From positions 1 to 64,000 of the forward strand of contig NZ_MUGS01000001.1 of NCBI RefSeq assembly GCF_002222055.1: 64,000 nucleotides of DNA. Reading direction: 5' to 3'. A program made the position numbers and the translations under genes. The stretch comes from Flavobacterium araucananum (lineage in GTDB: Bacteria; Bacteroidota; Bacteroidia; Flavobacteriales; Flavobacteriaceae). The notes under the pieces were generated by a model. That model did not search any database. It saw only the letters and a list, made by a program, of their open reading frames with translations, and was not told the origin of the DNA. Numbering within the stretch: position 1 is the stretch's first letter; each line of letters starts with the position of its first letter. Shown here piece by piece: positions 14,809 to 25,683 of the stretch.

Positions 14809-15237
14809 ATGGAAGATATACTCAAAGAAAAGTTATGGTTTTACATTATCCATAACAATCCAGATTTAATGTTTACACTTCAGGAAGATTATAGTGTATC
14901 GGATTATCTCAATGAGAAAATAAGTAGTGTAAAATCCATATTGGACGATATGTTATCTGATGGTACACCTCAATACATCATCGAAGAAATCTGTCTCAAT
15001 GTACTTACCGAAGATCTGAAACCTTCCCAGTTTTTATATATCCGCTCGCTGCTTTCGGATGAGTTTGATAAAACCTATGCCGCTTTTCAGGAATCAGGTA
15101 TTCTTACCTATGAGGTAATCAACCTTATGGAAAGCTGCAAGCCAATTTTTGAAACCGTTGGTTTTACAAAAGAAAATGAAGAAGATCCCACCTTGAGAAA
15201 TGCCCTTATCGGTCAGATTGCTGACTATGTGAGTTGA
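14809..15237 (+). CDS. DUF1896 protein
   Basis: A 142-residue soluble protein of the DUF1896 family (N-terminal LWFYIIHNNPDLMFTLQEDY is characteristic). Mainly helical, acidic, no catalytic motif. It starts 11 bases after traE and lies directly before the methylase/helicase gene. Genes of this family are usual partners of such large proteins in Bacteroidota mobile elements, so it may be an accessory subunit. Mechanism unknown. Confidence 0.85.
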   Translation: MEDILKEKLWFYIIHNNPDLMFTLQEDYSVSDYLNEKISSVKSILDDMLSDGTPQYIIEEICLNVLTEDLKPSQFLYIRSLLSDEFDKTYAAFQESGILTYEVINLMESCKPIFETVGFTKENEEDPTLRNALIGQIADYVS

Positions 15238-15275
15238 GCTATTTATAGCAGTGTTAAGTATGAAAAGGAGTAATT

Positions 15276-18200
15276 ATGGCTTACAATCTATCCCAAAAAC
15301 TAAGTGCCAATATCCAGGCGATTACCATTGCAATGCAATGGCAGCAAGGAGATGCTTTATCGGCAGAAGTAGTTGCAGCACTTAAAGCATATGCTGGCTT
15401 TGGAGGACTCAAGGCTATTCTATATCCACATGGCTCTGCCGAAGACTGGATAAAATCCGGAGCTACTAAAGAAGATCTGAAACTGCATCCAGAGATGACA
15501 CGTCTGCATGAATTGTTGCACGAACATTATTCTGAAAAGGATTATAACGGGGTTGTTTCTTCGCTACGTAACAGTGTGCTTACGGCATTTTATACACCGG
15601 ATATTGTACCCAAAACTTTGTACACTGCTTTGGAAAAACAAGGTATTAATCCTAAAAGGTTATACGAACCATCAGCAGGATCAGGAATTTTTATTACTGA
15701 AGCAGAAAAGGCTTTCCAAAATTTGGAACAAATTACCGCTGTCGAAAAAGACCGATTGAGCGGACTGGTGCTTTCTGCATTAAACAGTACACTTTCAACC
15801 AAAAACACCACTCATGTAATAGGACTCGAAGAAGCTCCAACAAATGATAACGGCAGTTATGATCTTGTGGTCAGCAATATTCCTTTTGGTAATTTTTCTG
15901 TTTATGACGAAGCCTATCCAGATAAAGCCATTTCAGGAAAAATCCACAATTACTTTTTTGCAAAAGGACTGGATAAACTCGCTGATGGCGGTCTTATGGC
16001 ATACATAACGACAGATGGTTTTTTAAACAGTCCTTCCAATCAGAGTGTCCGCAAGTATCTTTTTCAAAATGCAGATTTTGTAAGTGTAGCAGTTATGCCT
16101 GATAATCTGATGAAAGAAACAGGAAATACAGATGCTCCTAATCATTTGATTATTGTCCAAAAAAATGAGCATAAACAAACGCTATCTGACAATGAAAATG
16201 AGTTGCTAAAAACTGTTGAACTCGAAAATGAATTTGGAAAATACAGTATTAATAAATACCTGCATAATAAACCCGAGCTCATCATTGGAAATGAAATACA
16301 AGCCGGTAAAAACCAATACGGACAGGCGCACCAAAGTGTAAGACAAAATGGGGATATTATTTCTATTGGAAACCTTCTTGGAGAAAATATCACCAAAGGA
16401 CTAAAAGAAAACTTTAACCAGCAACGCTTTGAGAAGGCTCAAAAAACGGAGATAGTTCCGCCCGCTGAAGCAATTGGACCAAAATTCACTTATTTACCCA
16501 TGCCTGAGAGTAAAGCAAGCGGTATTTCTGTCCAACTTGGCTTGTTTGATACTGTAGCTGCGGAGAACATCAACCGTGCGATGGATTACATCAATCCTCT
16601 TGATGAAACTGTAGTAGATAAAAAAACAGCACGAATACTGAGCACCATACGCACCAATGATAATCCATCACATGAAAACGTTGTGCTAATTGCTGCCAAA
16701 CAAAACAAGTCCAATCGGTATTTGTATAAATTATATTCTAATGTAAAAGAAATAGATGGTTTTTCAGCCAATTGGATGAATGGAGGATTACTGCCTCATG
16801 AATTATTGGCTTTATCCAATACTCTTCAGTACTACGATCACAAATATATTTATGAAGGAGACCAAACCCTTGAATCGGCCTTTAACCTTGAAAGACAGCT
16901 ATATGAAGAAAATCTTTCATTCAAACCGTTTTACAAAGAAGGCACACTGGTTCGACTTGGAGAGGCCGTTGGGGTTATCAGTGATATAAATCATGAACAC
17001 AAACAAGCTTTTTTCCAACCATTAGCAACACAAGGCAATCTGAAATTTTACGATTCCTATATTTCTATTCGGGATAATTATCTGGAACTGTTTGAGAAAG
17101 AGCAATCAGACAAAACAGCAAGTAATGAAACTCGTAGAAATCTGGATGAGCAGTATATCAAATTTGTTTCACACTATGGTATTCTGAACGGTACTGAGAA
17201 TCGCAGGTTAATCATGCAGGATTCTGCTTTTGGTTTCATCATTCTTTCTTCATTGGAACGCAAAGAAGGAGAACGTTATGCGAAGTCCGATATTTTAAGC
17301 GAATCTATAGTAAAACAGCAAGAACGCTATCACACAGACGATCCAATTGAAGCCTTAGCTCGCAGTCTTAATGAAATCGGAAGTGTGGATATGGGATTTA
17401 TAACCGCTGCAACTGGGCTTGAAGAAAACGAGGCGATAGAGCGTCTAAACCATCATATCTACCTGAACCCTACAGGTCAGCATTGGCAAACTTCAGACCT
17501 TTATTTAAGCGGAAATGTCGTGGAAAAGCTACAGCAGGCTAAACAGGCAGTAGAACTATATCCTGAAAACACGCAATATTACAAAGGATTGCAGGCACTG
17601 GAAAAAGTACAGCCAGAGCGCATCCCTTTTGAATTACTTGATTTTAATCTGGGAGAACGATGGATTCCCAACCGATACTATGAAAGTTTTGCCGGAAAAT
17701 TATTTGATCAGCCAACAGAAATTAATTATTTCCCATCACTAGATACCTTTAAAGTAAGTACAGGACACAATACCAAAATAGACAGAGAATTTTCGGTAAC
17801 TTCAAAAAGTGGCAGAACAACTTATGGATACACCATATTGGAGCATGCGCTCGAAAATACGGCTCCCTTTTTTACCTATGAAGTTGAGGGAGCAGGTGGC
17901 AAACCCATCCGACTGCCCGATAATGAAGCCATACAGCTTGCTCATCAAAAAATTGAAAACATCCGTAACGGCTTTATTGAGTGGCTGCAGGAATTGCCAA
18001 TAAGTGATAAAAATGAACTGGAGAGCCTCTATAACAATACGTTCAATTGTTATGTATTACGCGAGTATGACGGAAGTCATCTGAGCTTTCCGGGTTTGGA
18101 TAAAAAAGCACTTGAAATTGATGACTTGTACAGTTCGCAGAAAAATGCGGCCTGGCGTATTGTTCAAAACCGTGGTGCATTAATCGATCATGAGGTTGGG

Positions 18201-20846
18201 CTTGGAAAGACACTAACTATGATTGTCGCTGCCAATGAAATGAAACGATTAGGGATTATTCATAAACCTGCAATACTGGCATTGAATGCCAATGTAAATC
18301 AAATTGCAGCAACCTATCGAAAGGCTTATCCCAATGCAAGAATATTGGCACCTGGTGAAAATGATTTTACTCCGGCAAAAAGAATGAGACTCTTCCATGA
18401 GATTAAAAATAATAATTGGGACTGTATCATCTTAACCCACGATCAGTTTGGTAAAATTCCGCAGTCACCCGAAATACAAAAAGAGATCTTACAAAATGAG
18501 CTGGATAATATAGAACGGGACCTTGATACGGCCAGAGATCTGGGAGGCGATATCTCCAAGAAAATATTAAAAGGTCTTGAAATACGAAAAAATAATCTGG
18601 ACGGCAGACTAAAAACACTGCTCAAAGATATAGAAGATAAAAAGGACAGCGGTATCAACTTTAAAGAAATGGGGATTGATCATTTGTTTGTAGATGAATC
18701 TCACAAATTCAAAAATCTGACTTTCACTACCCGTCATGACCGTGTTGCCGGAATTGGAAATATGCAGGGAAGCCAAAAGGCGCTTAATATGTTATTTGCG
18801 GTACGCACGCTTCAGGAAAAATTCGATTCGGATCTGTGTGTGACCTTTCTTTCCGGTACTCCAATATCCAATAGTCTTACCGAAATGTATCTGCTTTTCA
18901 AATACCTGCGCCCTAAAGAAATGGAACGCCAGCATATTGAAAACTTTGATGGATGGGCAGCTGTTTTTGCCAGAAAAACGACTGATTTTGAATTTTCTGT
19001 CACCAACGAGATTATTGCCAAAGAGCGTTTTCGCCATTTTATTAAAGTTCCGGAACTGGCACTGTTCTATAATGAGATTACCGATTATAAAACAGCAAAA
19101 CATATTGATCTGGACAAACCTGAAATTGAAGAGCGACTTATCAATGTCAGCCCGACACCGGAACAAACCGAATTCATTACCCAACTCATGCAGTTTGCCA
19201 AAACAGGTAATGCGACACTTATAGGCAGGGCACCTCTTACCTCGAAGGAAGACAAAGGCAGGATGCTTATAGCTACTAATTACGCTAAAAAAATGGCTGC
19301 CGATATGAGGCTGATAAATGAAAGATATGGTGATCACCCGAATAATAAGGTCAATACATGCGCCAGAAATGTGGCCGAAATTTATCAGGGTTCCATGGAG
19401 CATAAAGGCACTCAGATTGTTTTTTCGGATATCGGGACACCCAAGCCGGATGACTTTAATATGTACGATGCCCTTAAAGAAAAACTGGTAAGGGATTTTA
19501 ATATCCCGGCTCATGAGATTACCTATATACACGACTGGACCGATAAAAAGAAACCGGAGTTGTTTTCTAAAATGAATACTGGTGAGATACGTATTCTTTT
19601 GGGCAGTACAGAAAAAGCTGGAACCGGGCTTAATGTGCAAAAACGTGTTGTGGCGATGCATCATATGGATATTCCCTGGAGACCATCTGACCTGGGACAA
19701 CGCAACGGCCGAGGCAGCAGACAAGGTAACGAAGTCGCCAAACTGCATTATGGGAATAAAGTAAAAAATTTCATCTATGCAACAGAGCAATCCCTGGACA
19801 ATTACAAATTCAACCTTTTGAAGAACAAACAGACTTTTATCAGTCAGATGAAAAACTGTGAACTTAATGTGAGGATTATTGATGAGGGAGCCATGGATGA
19901 GCAAAGTGGAATGAACTTTTCAGAATATATCGCAGTGCTATCTGGTGATACTTCATTACTGGAAAAATCAAAATTGGAGAAAAAAGTAACGGTAATGGAA
20001 AGCCTTAAAAAAGCACATTACAAGGAAATTTCCAGAACTAAATATCAGGTTGAATACCTAATGGAGGAAAAAGGAATCACCACTAAAACACTGGACAAAC
20101 TAACTGCTGATCACAGTTTTTACAAAAACAATCTGAAGTATGAACCTGATGGTTCCAAAGCAAATCCTATAGAGTTGTATAACTGCAAGACAGCAGATCC
20201 AGAAAGTATCGGCAAAGAAATTATCCTGCTCTATAAAAACTGGAAACCTCCAGAAGGAGAAAACCAGGCCAAACAAATTGGGAAGTTATATGATTTTGGA
20301 CTTTATATAAAAAGAGAACGTGAAGCCTATCAAAATGATGGTTTGTACCAGTACCGTTACTCCAACAGCTTTTATGCACAACGTTTGGAAGATGGTATTA
20401 AATATACTTCAAATGGAGGAACTCCAAATGTGGACAATCCAAAATTAGCAGCCCGTCATTTTCTAAATGCCATTGATAAGGTGGAACATCTCACGGCAAA
20501 ATACCAAAAGTCCCTGAATGATATTGAAAACCAACTGCCGGAATTACAACAATTAACCACAAGAGTATTTAGCCAGGAGCATGAACTTCAAAAAATGAAA
20601 AGCGATCTCTCTAGTCTGGAAAGGGAAATAGCCCTGAAAATTCAGGAGAACCAATTGAAAGAAGCCAATCCGCAAGAGGCTAGTCTCAGTAATGAAACAA
20701 AATTAAAGGATACAGCTCCGGTAATTCAACTGCCAATAAAGAGCAGTGAAGAATCACAGCGTCTCACAGCTACAGAAAGCAATACTGATAAATGGCAGGA
20801 GCGATCTTTTTCGGAAATGAGACGCAGCAACAGGATGAAATTTTAA
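15276..20846 (+). CDS. Giant N6-adenine methylase/helicase fusion
   Basis: A 1,856-residue protein. Residues about 105-210 have an N6-adenine methyltransferase core: [10 protein letters not shown] (SAM-binding motif I, near 130) and SNIPFG (catalytic motif IV of the N/D-P-P-F/Y type, near 199). Residues about 960-1500 are a superfamily 2 helicase: [10 protein letters not shown] (Walker A, near 971), DESH (near 1141), [10 protein letters not shown] (near 1190) and GLNVQK to [11 protein letters not shown] (motifs V-VI, near 1450-1485). The last 300 residues are coiled coil. The architecture resembles phage P1 DarB, an anti-restriction protein, so protection of entering DNA is likely. It interrupts the usual traE-traF neighbourhood and sits in one operon with DUF1896. 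Confidence 0.88.
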   Translation: MAYNLSQKLSANIQAITIAMQWQQGDALSAEVVAALKAYAGFGGLKAILYPHGSAEDWIKSGATKEDLKLHPEMTRLHELLHEHYSEKDYNGVVSSLRNSVLTAFYTPDIVPKTLYTALEKQGINPKRLYEPSAGSGIFITEAEKAFQNLEQITAVEKDRLSGLVLSALNSTLSTKNTTHVIGLEEAPTNDNGSYDLVVSNIPFGNFSVYDEAYPDKAISGKIHNYFFAKGLDKLADGGLMAYITTDGFLNSPSNQSVRKYLFQNADFVSVAVMPDNLMKETGNTDAPNHLIIVQKNEHKQTLSDNENELLKTVELENEFGKYSINKYLHNKPELIIGNEIQAGKNQYGQAHQSVRQNGDIISIGNLLGENITKGLKENFNQQRFEKAQKTEIVPPAEAIGPKFTYLPMPESKASGISVQLGLFDTVAAENINRAMDYINPLDETVVDKKTARILSTIRTNDNPSHENVVLIAAKQNKSNRYLYKLYSNVKEIDGFSANWMNGGLLPHELLALSNTLQYYDHKYIYEGDQTLESAFNLERQLYEENLSFKPFYKEGTLVRLGEAVGVISDINHEHKQAFFQPLATQGNLKFYDSYISIRDNYLELFEKEQSDKTASNETRRNLDEQYIKFVSHYGILNGTENRRLIMQDSAFGFIILSSLERKEGERYAKSDILSESIVKQQERYHTDDPIEALARSLNEIGSVDMGFITAATGLEENEAIERLNHHIYLNPTGQHWQTSDLYLSGNVVEKLQQAKQAVELYPENTQYYKGLQALEKVQPERIPFELLDFNLGERWIPNRYYESFAGKLFDQPTEINYFPSLDTFKVSTGHNTKIDREFSVTSKSGRTTYGYTILEHALENTAPFFTYEVEGAGGKPIRLPDNEAIQLAHQKIENIRNGFIEWLQELPISDKNELESLYNNTFNCYVLREYDGSHLSFPGLDKKALEIDDLYSSQKNAAWRIVQNRGALIDHEVGLGKTLTMIVAANEMKRLGIIHKPAILALNANVNQIAATYRKAYPNARILAPGENDFTPAKRMRLFHEIKNNNWDCIILTHDQFGKIPQSPEIQKEILQNELDNIERDLDTARDLGGDISKKILKGLEIRKNNLDGRLKTLLKDIEDKKDSGINFKEMGIDHLFVDESHKFKNLTFTTRHDRVAGIGNMQGSQKALNMLFAVRTLQEKFDSDLCVTFLSGTPISNSLTEMYLLFKYLRPKEMERQHIENFDGWAAVFARKTTDFEFSVTNEIIAKERFRHFIKVPELALFYNEITDYKTAKHIDLDKPEIEERLINVSPTPEQTEFITQLMQFAKTGNATLIGRAPLTSKEDKGRMLIATNYAKKMAADMRLINERYGDHPNNKVNTCARNVAEIYQGSMEHKGTQIVFSDIGTPKPDDFNMYDALKEKLVRDFNIPAHEITYIHDWTDKKKPELFSKMNTGEIRILLGSTEKAGTGLNVQKRVVAMHHMDIPWRPSDLGQRNGRGSRQGNEVAKLHYGNKVKNFIYATEQSLDNYKFNLLKNKQTFISQMKNCELNVRIIDEGAMDEQSGMNFSEYIAVLSGDTSLLEKSKLEKKVTVMESLKKAHYKEISRTKYQVEYLMEEKGITTKTLDKLTADHSFYKNNLKYEPDGSKANPIELYNCKTADPESIGKEIILLYKNWKPPEGENQAKQIGKLYDFGLYIKREREAYQNDGLYQYRYSNSFYAQRLEDGIKYTSNGGTPNVDNPKLAARHFLNAIDKVEHLTAKYQKSLNDIENQLPELQQLTTRVFSQEHELQKMKSDLSSLEREIALKIQENQLKEANPQEASLSNETKLKDTAPVIQLPIKSSEESQRLTATESNTDKWQERSFSEMRRSNRMKF

Positions 20847-20856
20847 AATAAAGACC

Positions 20857-21174
20857 ATGTCAAACAGTGTGTATCAGATCAACAAAGGAATTAACCAGAG
20901 CATAGAGTTTAAAGGGTTAAAGGCGCAGTATATCTGGTATTTGGGCGGCGGTGTAATTGTGCTTATGATACTGTTTGCCATTATATATATAGCAGGCTTA
21001 CCCTCAATTATCTGTATCGGAATTATTGGTATTTCAGGGACATTATGGGTTTTGAAAATATATAAAATGAGCCATAAATACGGTGAATATGGAATGATGA
21101 AAGCTTTAGCGAAACGACAGATTCCAAAAGCTGTGAAATCGCAAAGCAGAAAAATTTTTATGATGACCAAATAG
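20857..21174 (+). CDS. traF: Conjugative transposon protein TraF (DUF4133)
   Basis: A 105-residue protein with two adjacent membrane helices (residues about 26-65) and the DUF4133 start YQINKGINQSIEFKGLKAQY. It is the VirB3-like inner membrane part of the secretion channel. It begins 10 bases after the methylase/helicase gene and 41 before traG, the order seen in CTnDOT-like elements. Confidence 0.9.
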   Translation: MSNSVYQINKGINQSIEFKGLKAQYIWYLGGGVIVLMILFAIIYIAGLPSIICIGIIGISGTLWVLKIYKMSHKYGEYGMMKALAKRQIPKAVKSQSRKIFMMTK

Positions 21175-21215
21175 AATTTGCTCAGCATTACCTGAGCGGT
21201 AAAAAAAAGAGGATA

Positions 21216-23678
21216 ATGGAAAAGATGATAGATGATATTTTACCAATTATGGATGTAGAGCATGATTGCATCCTGTCCAAACAAGGAGATGTGACAGTAG
21301 TGTTTAGAGCAGAACTGCCCGAGATATTTACCTTGTCAGATCAGGAATACGAAGCATTTCATCAGGCGTGGATCAAAGCCATAAAGTTATTGCCGAAATT
21401 TAGTGTATTCCATAAACAGGACTGGTTTGTAGACAGCAAGTTTGAACCCGATTTCACAAGTGAAGATTCGAGTTTTCTTACCCGAAGCAGTGAACACTTT
21501 TTTAACGAACGTCCCTTTCTGGATCATTCCTGTTACATTTTTTTAACCAAAAAACCGGCAGGAAGAAAGACATCCAGTTCTCTGTTTTCAAATTTACTTA
21601 GGAGTTCAATAGTTCCGGAAGAAACATTAAAAGCACAGCTGCGTCAGGAATTTATTGACAGTACCGGACAATTCAGACGCATATTGGAAGACAGTGGTTT
21701 TGTAAAACTGACCCGTCTTGGAAACGATGAACTCAAAAGTCACAGTAGAAAGATCGGTATCATTGAACAATATTGTTTTTTGTCTGAAAAACAAAACTCA
21801 TTTGTTTTTAAGGACATTGCTTTTGATGATGGCCTGCAGGTTGGTGACAAGCATTGCCAGATTTATACGTTAGGGGATACAGCTGATCTGCCTGCACTAT
21901 GCGGTTCGAGGATTAATTATGATCGGTATTCTACTGATAAGACCAAGTTCAGCATTGGATTCGCATCAACTTTGGGCCAATTGTTATCTTGCAACCACAT
22001 TTACAATCAATATATTTTCATAGAGGACTTCCAGAAAACACTGCAAAAGCTCGAAAGCAAAAGACTCCGATTACAATCCTTATCAGCCTATAGCAGGGAG
22101 AACCTGATTGCACGTGATGCCACTAATGATTTTCTTAACGAGGCTATCAGCCAGCAGCGACTGCCTGTAAAAGCGCATTTTAATGTACTGATCTGGACGG
22201 ACAACAAAGAAGAACTCAAAGACCTGAAGAACAAAGTTTCTTCAGCATTAGCGCAAATGGATGCTGCTGCTAAGCAAGAAACAGTAGGCGCAGCACAAAT
22301 ATTTTGGGCAGGAATTCCCGGGAATTCCTCAGATTTCCCAATGAACGACACCTTTGATACGTTTACAGAACAAGCGACATGCTTCCTGAATCTGGAAACA
22401 GGCTATCGTTCTTCCCTTAGCCCAACTGGAATTCGATTAGGAGATCGTTTGACTGGAAAACCAGTTCATGTAGACATTAGTGATGAGCCTGTTAAGATGG
22501 GAATTTGTACCAATCGGAACAAATTCATACTGGGGCCTTCGGGAAGCGGTAAATCATTTTTTACTAACCATATGGTTAGAAGTTATTATGAACAAGGAAC
22601 TCATGTTGTACTTGTTGATGTTGGACACAGCTACAAAGGCTTGTGTGATATGGTAAAGGGCTACTACTTTACCTATGATGAAAAGAACCCGATCCGGTTT
22701 AATCCATTTTATATCAGCGAAGGTGATTCGCTTGACACCGAGAAAAAAGAAAGTATTAAAACACTCTTGTTGGCACTCTGGAAAAAAGACAATGAAACTT
22801 TCAATCGAAGTGAATATGTAGCACTGTCCAATGCACTGCAATTGTACTATGAAAAGTTAGATAGCAATTCCGATTTATTTCCATGTTTTGACAGTTTTTA
22901 TGAATTTCTAAAAAATGAGTTTGTATCCATATTGGAAGGTGACAAGGTAAAGGAAAAGGATTTTGATGTCAACAATTTTCTTTATGTACTGCGTCCTTAC
23001 TATAAGGGAGGTGAATTTGATTACCTGCTCAATGCTACCGAGAATCTGGATCTGTTAAAAGAACGCTTTATTGTGTTTGAACTCGATAATATCAAAGACC
23101 ATCCGATACTCTTTCCCGTGGTGACCATCATTATCATGGAAGTCTTTATCAGTAAAATGCGCAAGCTTAAAGGAGTCCGTAAAATGATCCTGATTGAAGA
23201 AGCCTGGAAAGCTATTGCCAAGGAAGGAATGGCAGAATATATTCGGTATTTATTCAAGACTGTTCGTAAATTCTTTGGGGAAGCCATTGTAGTGACTCAG
23301 GAAGTAGAAGATATTATATCCTCTCCGGTCGTTAAACAGGCTATTATCAATAACAGTGACTGCAAAATACTACTGGACCAAAGTAAGTATCAAAATAAGT
23401 TCGAACAGATTCAGGAACTGCTTGGGCTTACCGAAAAAGAAAAGGCACTCGTACTATCGGTAAACAAAGCCAATGATCATGATAAGAAATACAAAGAAGT
23501 GTTTATCTCCCTTGGAGGTATGCAGTCTAAAGTATACCGCACCGAGGTATCCCTTGAGGAGTATTATGCCTACACAACTGAAGAAACTGAAAAAGTAAAA
23601 GTACAGGCGTATGCTAAGAAATTTGATGGAGACATCAGAAAAGGCATTGCGGCACTTGCTAATGACTTAAGAGCATAA
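21216..23678 (+). CDS. traG: TraG conjugation ATPase (VirB4-like)
   Basis: An 820-residue cytosolic ATPase that powers assembly of the conjugative channel. It has Walker A LGPSGSGKS near residue 438, the following VLVDVGHSYKGLC strand, and Walker B MILIEEAW near 656, with a VTQEVEDI motif after it. The N-terminal 400 residues fit the CagE/VirB4 N-terminal domain. Length matches CTnDOT TraG (about 830). It follows traF and precedes the three TraI-like genes. Note that TraG in this nomenclature is the VirB4 protein, not the VirD4 coupling protein. Confidence 0.95.
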   Translation: MEKMIDDILPIMDVEHDCILSKQGDVTVVFRAELPEIFTLSDQEYEAFHQAWIKAIKLLPKFSVFHKQDWFVDSKFEPDFTSEDSSFLTRSSEHFFNERPFLDHSCYIFLTKKPAGRKTSSSLFSNLLRSSIVPEETLKAQLRQEFIDSTGQFRRILEDSGFVKLTRLGNDELKSHSRKIGIIEQYCFLSEKQNSFVFKDIAFDDGLQVGDKHCQIYTLGDTADLPALCGSRINYDRYSTDKTKFSIGFASTLGQLLSCNHIYNQYIFIEDFQKTLQKLESKRLRLQSLSAYSRENLIARDATNDFLNEAISQQRLPVKAHFNVLIWTDNKEELKDLKNKVSSALAQMDAAAKQETVGAAQIFWAGIPGNSSDFPMNDTFDTFTEQATCFLNLETGYRSSLSPTGIRLGDRLTGKPVHVDISDEPVKMGICTNRNKFILGPSGSGKSFFTNHMVRSYYEQGTHVVLVDVGHSYKGLCDMVKGYYFTYDEKNPIRFNPFYISEGDSLDTEKKESIKTLLLALWKKDNETFNRSEYVALSNALQLYYEKLDSNSDLFPCFDSFYEFLKNEFVSILEGDKVKEKDFDVNNFLYVLRPYYKGGEFDYLLNATENLDLLKERFIVFELDNIKDHPILFPVVTIIIMEVFISKMRKLKGVRKMILIEEAWKAIAKEGMAEYIRYLFKTVRKFFGEAIVVTQEVEDIISSPVVKQAIINNSDCKILLDQSKYQNKFEQIQELLGLTEKEKALVLSVNKANDHDKKYKEVFISLGGMQSKVYRTEVSLEEYYAYTTEETEKVKVQAYAKKFDGDIRKGIAALANDLRA

Positions 23679-23707
23679 AAAAATATGAAAACTAAACAAC
23701 AATACTT

Positions 23708-24394
23708 ATGAAAACAAAAAAGAAAATCATGATTTGCCTGTTGTGCTTTTTACTGATCAGCACTCCGGCAAGACCGGCAACGGTTGCAGCAATACCGATT
23801 TTAGAAATTGTAAAAGCGGTTGCCAAAAAGGTAATTAAGGCTATTGACCTAAGGATCCAAAAACTGCAGAACAAAACGATCTGGCTGCAGAATGCGCAGA
23901 AAAAAATAGAAAATATCCTCTCCAAACTAAAGTTGGATGAGATTTCCGATTGGACTGAGAAACAAAAAGAACTCTATAAGAATTATTACGAGGAACTGGC
24001 AAAAGTTAAATCCATTATTACCTATTACCAGCGTATCAAAGATATCAGTGAAAAGCAGGTTCGTTTGGTAGATGAATACGAAAGAGCATGGAACCTGTTT
24101 CAAAAAGATGCTCATTTTAATTCCAGCGAACTCGATTATATGCAAAGTGTGTATTCCGGAATATTAAATGAAAGCCTGAAAAACATCGATCAGATTTTCC
24201 TTGTATTGGATTCTTTTACCACACAGATGAGTGATGCCAAAAGACTGGAGATTATAAATGCTGCTGCAGATCAGATTGATGCTAATTATGATGACCTGAC
24301 GCTCTTCAACAGACAGAATATACTACTGAGCCTTCAAAGAGCCAAAACAGAGCATGATGTCAAATCCGTTAAACAATTTTACGGAATTCCGTAA
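23708..24394 (+). CDS. Conjugal transfer protein, TraI-like (copy 1 of 3)
   Basis: A 228-residue secreted protein: signal peptide (about 25 residues, ending ARPA), then a long helical part (KKVIKAIDLRIQKLQNKTIWLQ) and a C-terminal section (INAAADQIDANYDDLTLFNRQN, then SLQRAKTEHDVKSVKQFYGIP) that is repeated in the next two genes. It would act in the periplasm as part of the transfer apparatus, in the place of TraI of CTnDOT. The overlapping frame on the other strand is a shadow. Precise role unknown. Confidence 0.75.
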   Translation: MKTKKKIMICLLCFLLISTPARPATVAAIPILEIVKAVAKKVIKAIDLRIQKLQNKTIWLQNAQKKIENILSKLKLDEISDWTEKQKELYKNYYEELAKVKSIITYYQRIKDISEKQVRLVDEYERAWNLFQKDAHFNSSELDYMQSVYSGILNESLKNIDQIFLVLDSFTTQMSDAKRLEIINAAADQIDANYDDLTLFNRQNILLSLQRAKTEHDVKSVKQFYGIP

Positions 24395-24409
24395 ACAAGT
24401 AATAAAATC

Positions 24410-25039
24410 ATGAAAAAGATATTTTTAGTAGTGCTTTTTACTGCACTGACCACAGGGAATCTTCATGCACAGGCAAAACAGCAAAGGATGCTTTTAGAGC
24501 AAATAGCAGCCCTGCAAGTCTATATCGGATATGCTCAAAAAGGCTATTCGGCAGTCAAAAAAGGACTCAATACCATAGGAGATTTCAAACGTGGAGAATT
24601 TAATCTTCATACCGATTATCTGAATTCTCTTAAGACAGTCAATCCCAAAATAAAAAAGTATGCCAGGGTAACGGAAATTATAGGGCTCCAGACAAAAATC
24701 ATGAAAAGCTACAAAAGCTTATATCAGCAAATCCGGCAGGATGATTTGTTTCATGGAGATGAAGTCGATTATATCAGAAGGGTCTTTGAAAGGTTAATCA
24801 AAAATTGTGATACCAATCTGGATGAACTTCTAACAATCGTTACGGACGGAAAGTTAGAGATGAAAGATGACGAGCGAATGAAACGCATTGATATGATTTA
24901 CCAGAATATGCTGGATAACTATACTTTCTCTGAGAGCTTCAGTAATGAAACTAAAATCCTGGCTGTATCAAAAGCAACCGAACTGAAAGAAGCAAAAAAC
25001 AGCCGTGTCGTAAACGGCATTAATACTGATTTGCCATGA
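24410..25039 (+). CDS. Conjugal transfer protein, TerB-like paralogue (copy 2 of 3)
   Basis: A 209-residue protein with a signal peptide (ending LHAQA, about residue 22), then GDFKRGEFNLHTDYLNSL and DERMKRIDMIYQNMLDNYTFS, motifs it shares with the next gene at about one third to one half identity by eye. Databases often label such proteins TerB tellurite resistance, but the signal peptide and tra context make that misleading. Its stop overlaps the next start by 4 bases. Confidence 0.75.
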   Translation: MKKIFLVVLFTALTTGNLHAQAKQQRMLLEQIAALQVYIGYAQKGYSAVKKGLNTIGDFKRGEFNLHTDYLNSLKTVNPKIKKYARVTEIIGLQTKIMKSYKSLYQQIRQDDLFHGDEVDYIRRVFERLIKNCDTNLDELLTIVTDGKLEMKDDERMKRIDMIYQNMLDNYTFSESFSNETKILAVSKATELKEAKNSRVVNGINTDLP

Positions 25040-25671
25040 AAAAATTATTGATTATAGGAATTGTGTTTACCGGATTACTATTTCCATCCCAGATAACCGC
25101 TCAAAAACAGGAAATCCAGCAATTGATTTTGAACATAGAGAAATTGGCCCAGTTCAAACAGATTTTAAAGGATATGAAAAAGGGCTATGAAATACTAAGT
25201 GGAGGCTATAATACTGTAAAAGATTTGTCTGAAGGAAATTTCAACCTTCATGAAACATTTCTTGATGCGCTCATGCAGGTTAACCCCACAGTTAAGAATT
25301 ACAGCCGTATTGGTGACATTGTGAATTATCAGGTGCTGCTGGTAAAAGAATACAAGTCCGCTTTTAGCCGCTTTAGGGACAGTAAAAATTTTAATGCTGA
25401 AGAAATTGCCTATTTCGAAAGGGTATACAATAATCTTTTTAAGCAAAGTCTTAGAAATCTTGATGAACTGACCTCTGTGATTACCGCAAATAAAATGCGA
25501 ATGTCTGATGATGAAAGGCTGGCCGCTATTGACAAAATATATGCAGATATGCAGGACAAACTTTTGTTCCTGAGAAACTTCAACAATAATACGAATGTAC
25601 TGGCTTTACAGCGTGCAAAAGAGCATAATGATACGCAGGCAATGCGTAGTATTTATAAGTTAAATAACTAA
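25036..25671 (+). CDS. Conjugal transfer protein, TerB-like paralogue (copy 3 of 3)
   Basis: A 211-residue protein with a signal peptide (ending ITAQ), then KDLSEGNFNLHETFLDAL and DERLAAIDKIYADMQDKLLFL, clearly paralogous to copy 2. The ATG overlaps the copy 2 stop (ATGA), so translation is coupled. Two such secreted helical proteins in a row may form a hetero-oligomer in the channel or at its pilus, comparable with VirB5 in position. That comparison is inference. Confidence 0.78.
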   Translation: MKKLLIIGIVFTGLLFPSQITAQKQEIQQLILNIEKLAQFKQILKDMKKGYEILSGGYNTVKDLSEGNFNLHETFLDALMQVNPTVKNYSRIGDIVNYQVLLVKEYKSAFSRFRDSKNFNAEEIAYFERVYNNLFKQSLRNLDELTSVITANKMRMSDDERLAAIDKIYADMQDKLLFLRNFNNNTNVLALQRAKEHNDTQAMRSIYKLNN

Positions 25672-25683
25672 ATATCCACTGTT

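Noticed and set aside
18792..19904. A 370-codon open frame on the minus strand
   Set aside because: It lies entirely inside the methylase/helicase gene, whose helicase motifs are read in the plus frame; the minus product is cysteine- and phenylalanine-rich and matches nothing.
24410..25671. Tellurite resistance genes (TerB)
   Set aside because: The proteins have signal peptides and lie inside the tra operon; TerB is cytosolic and no other ter gene is present.
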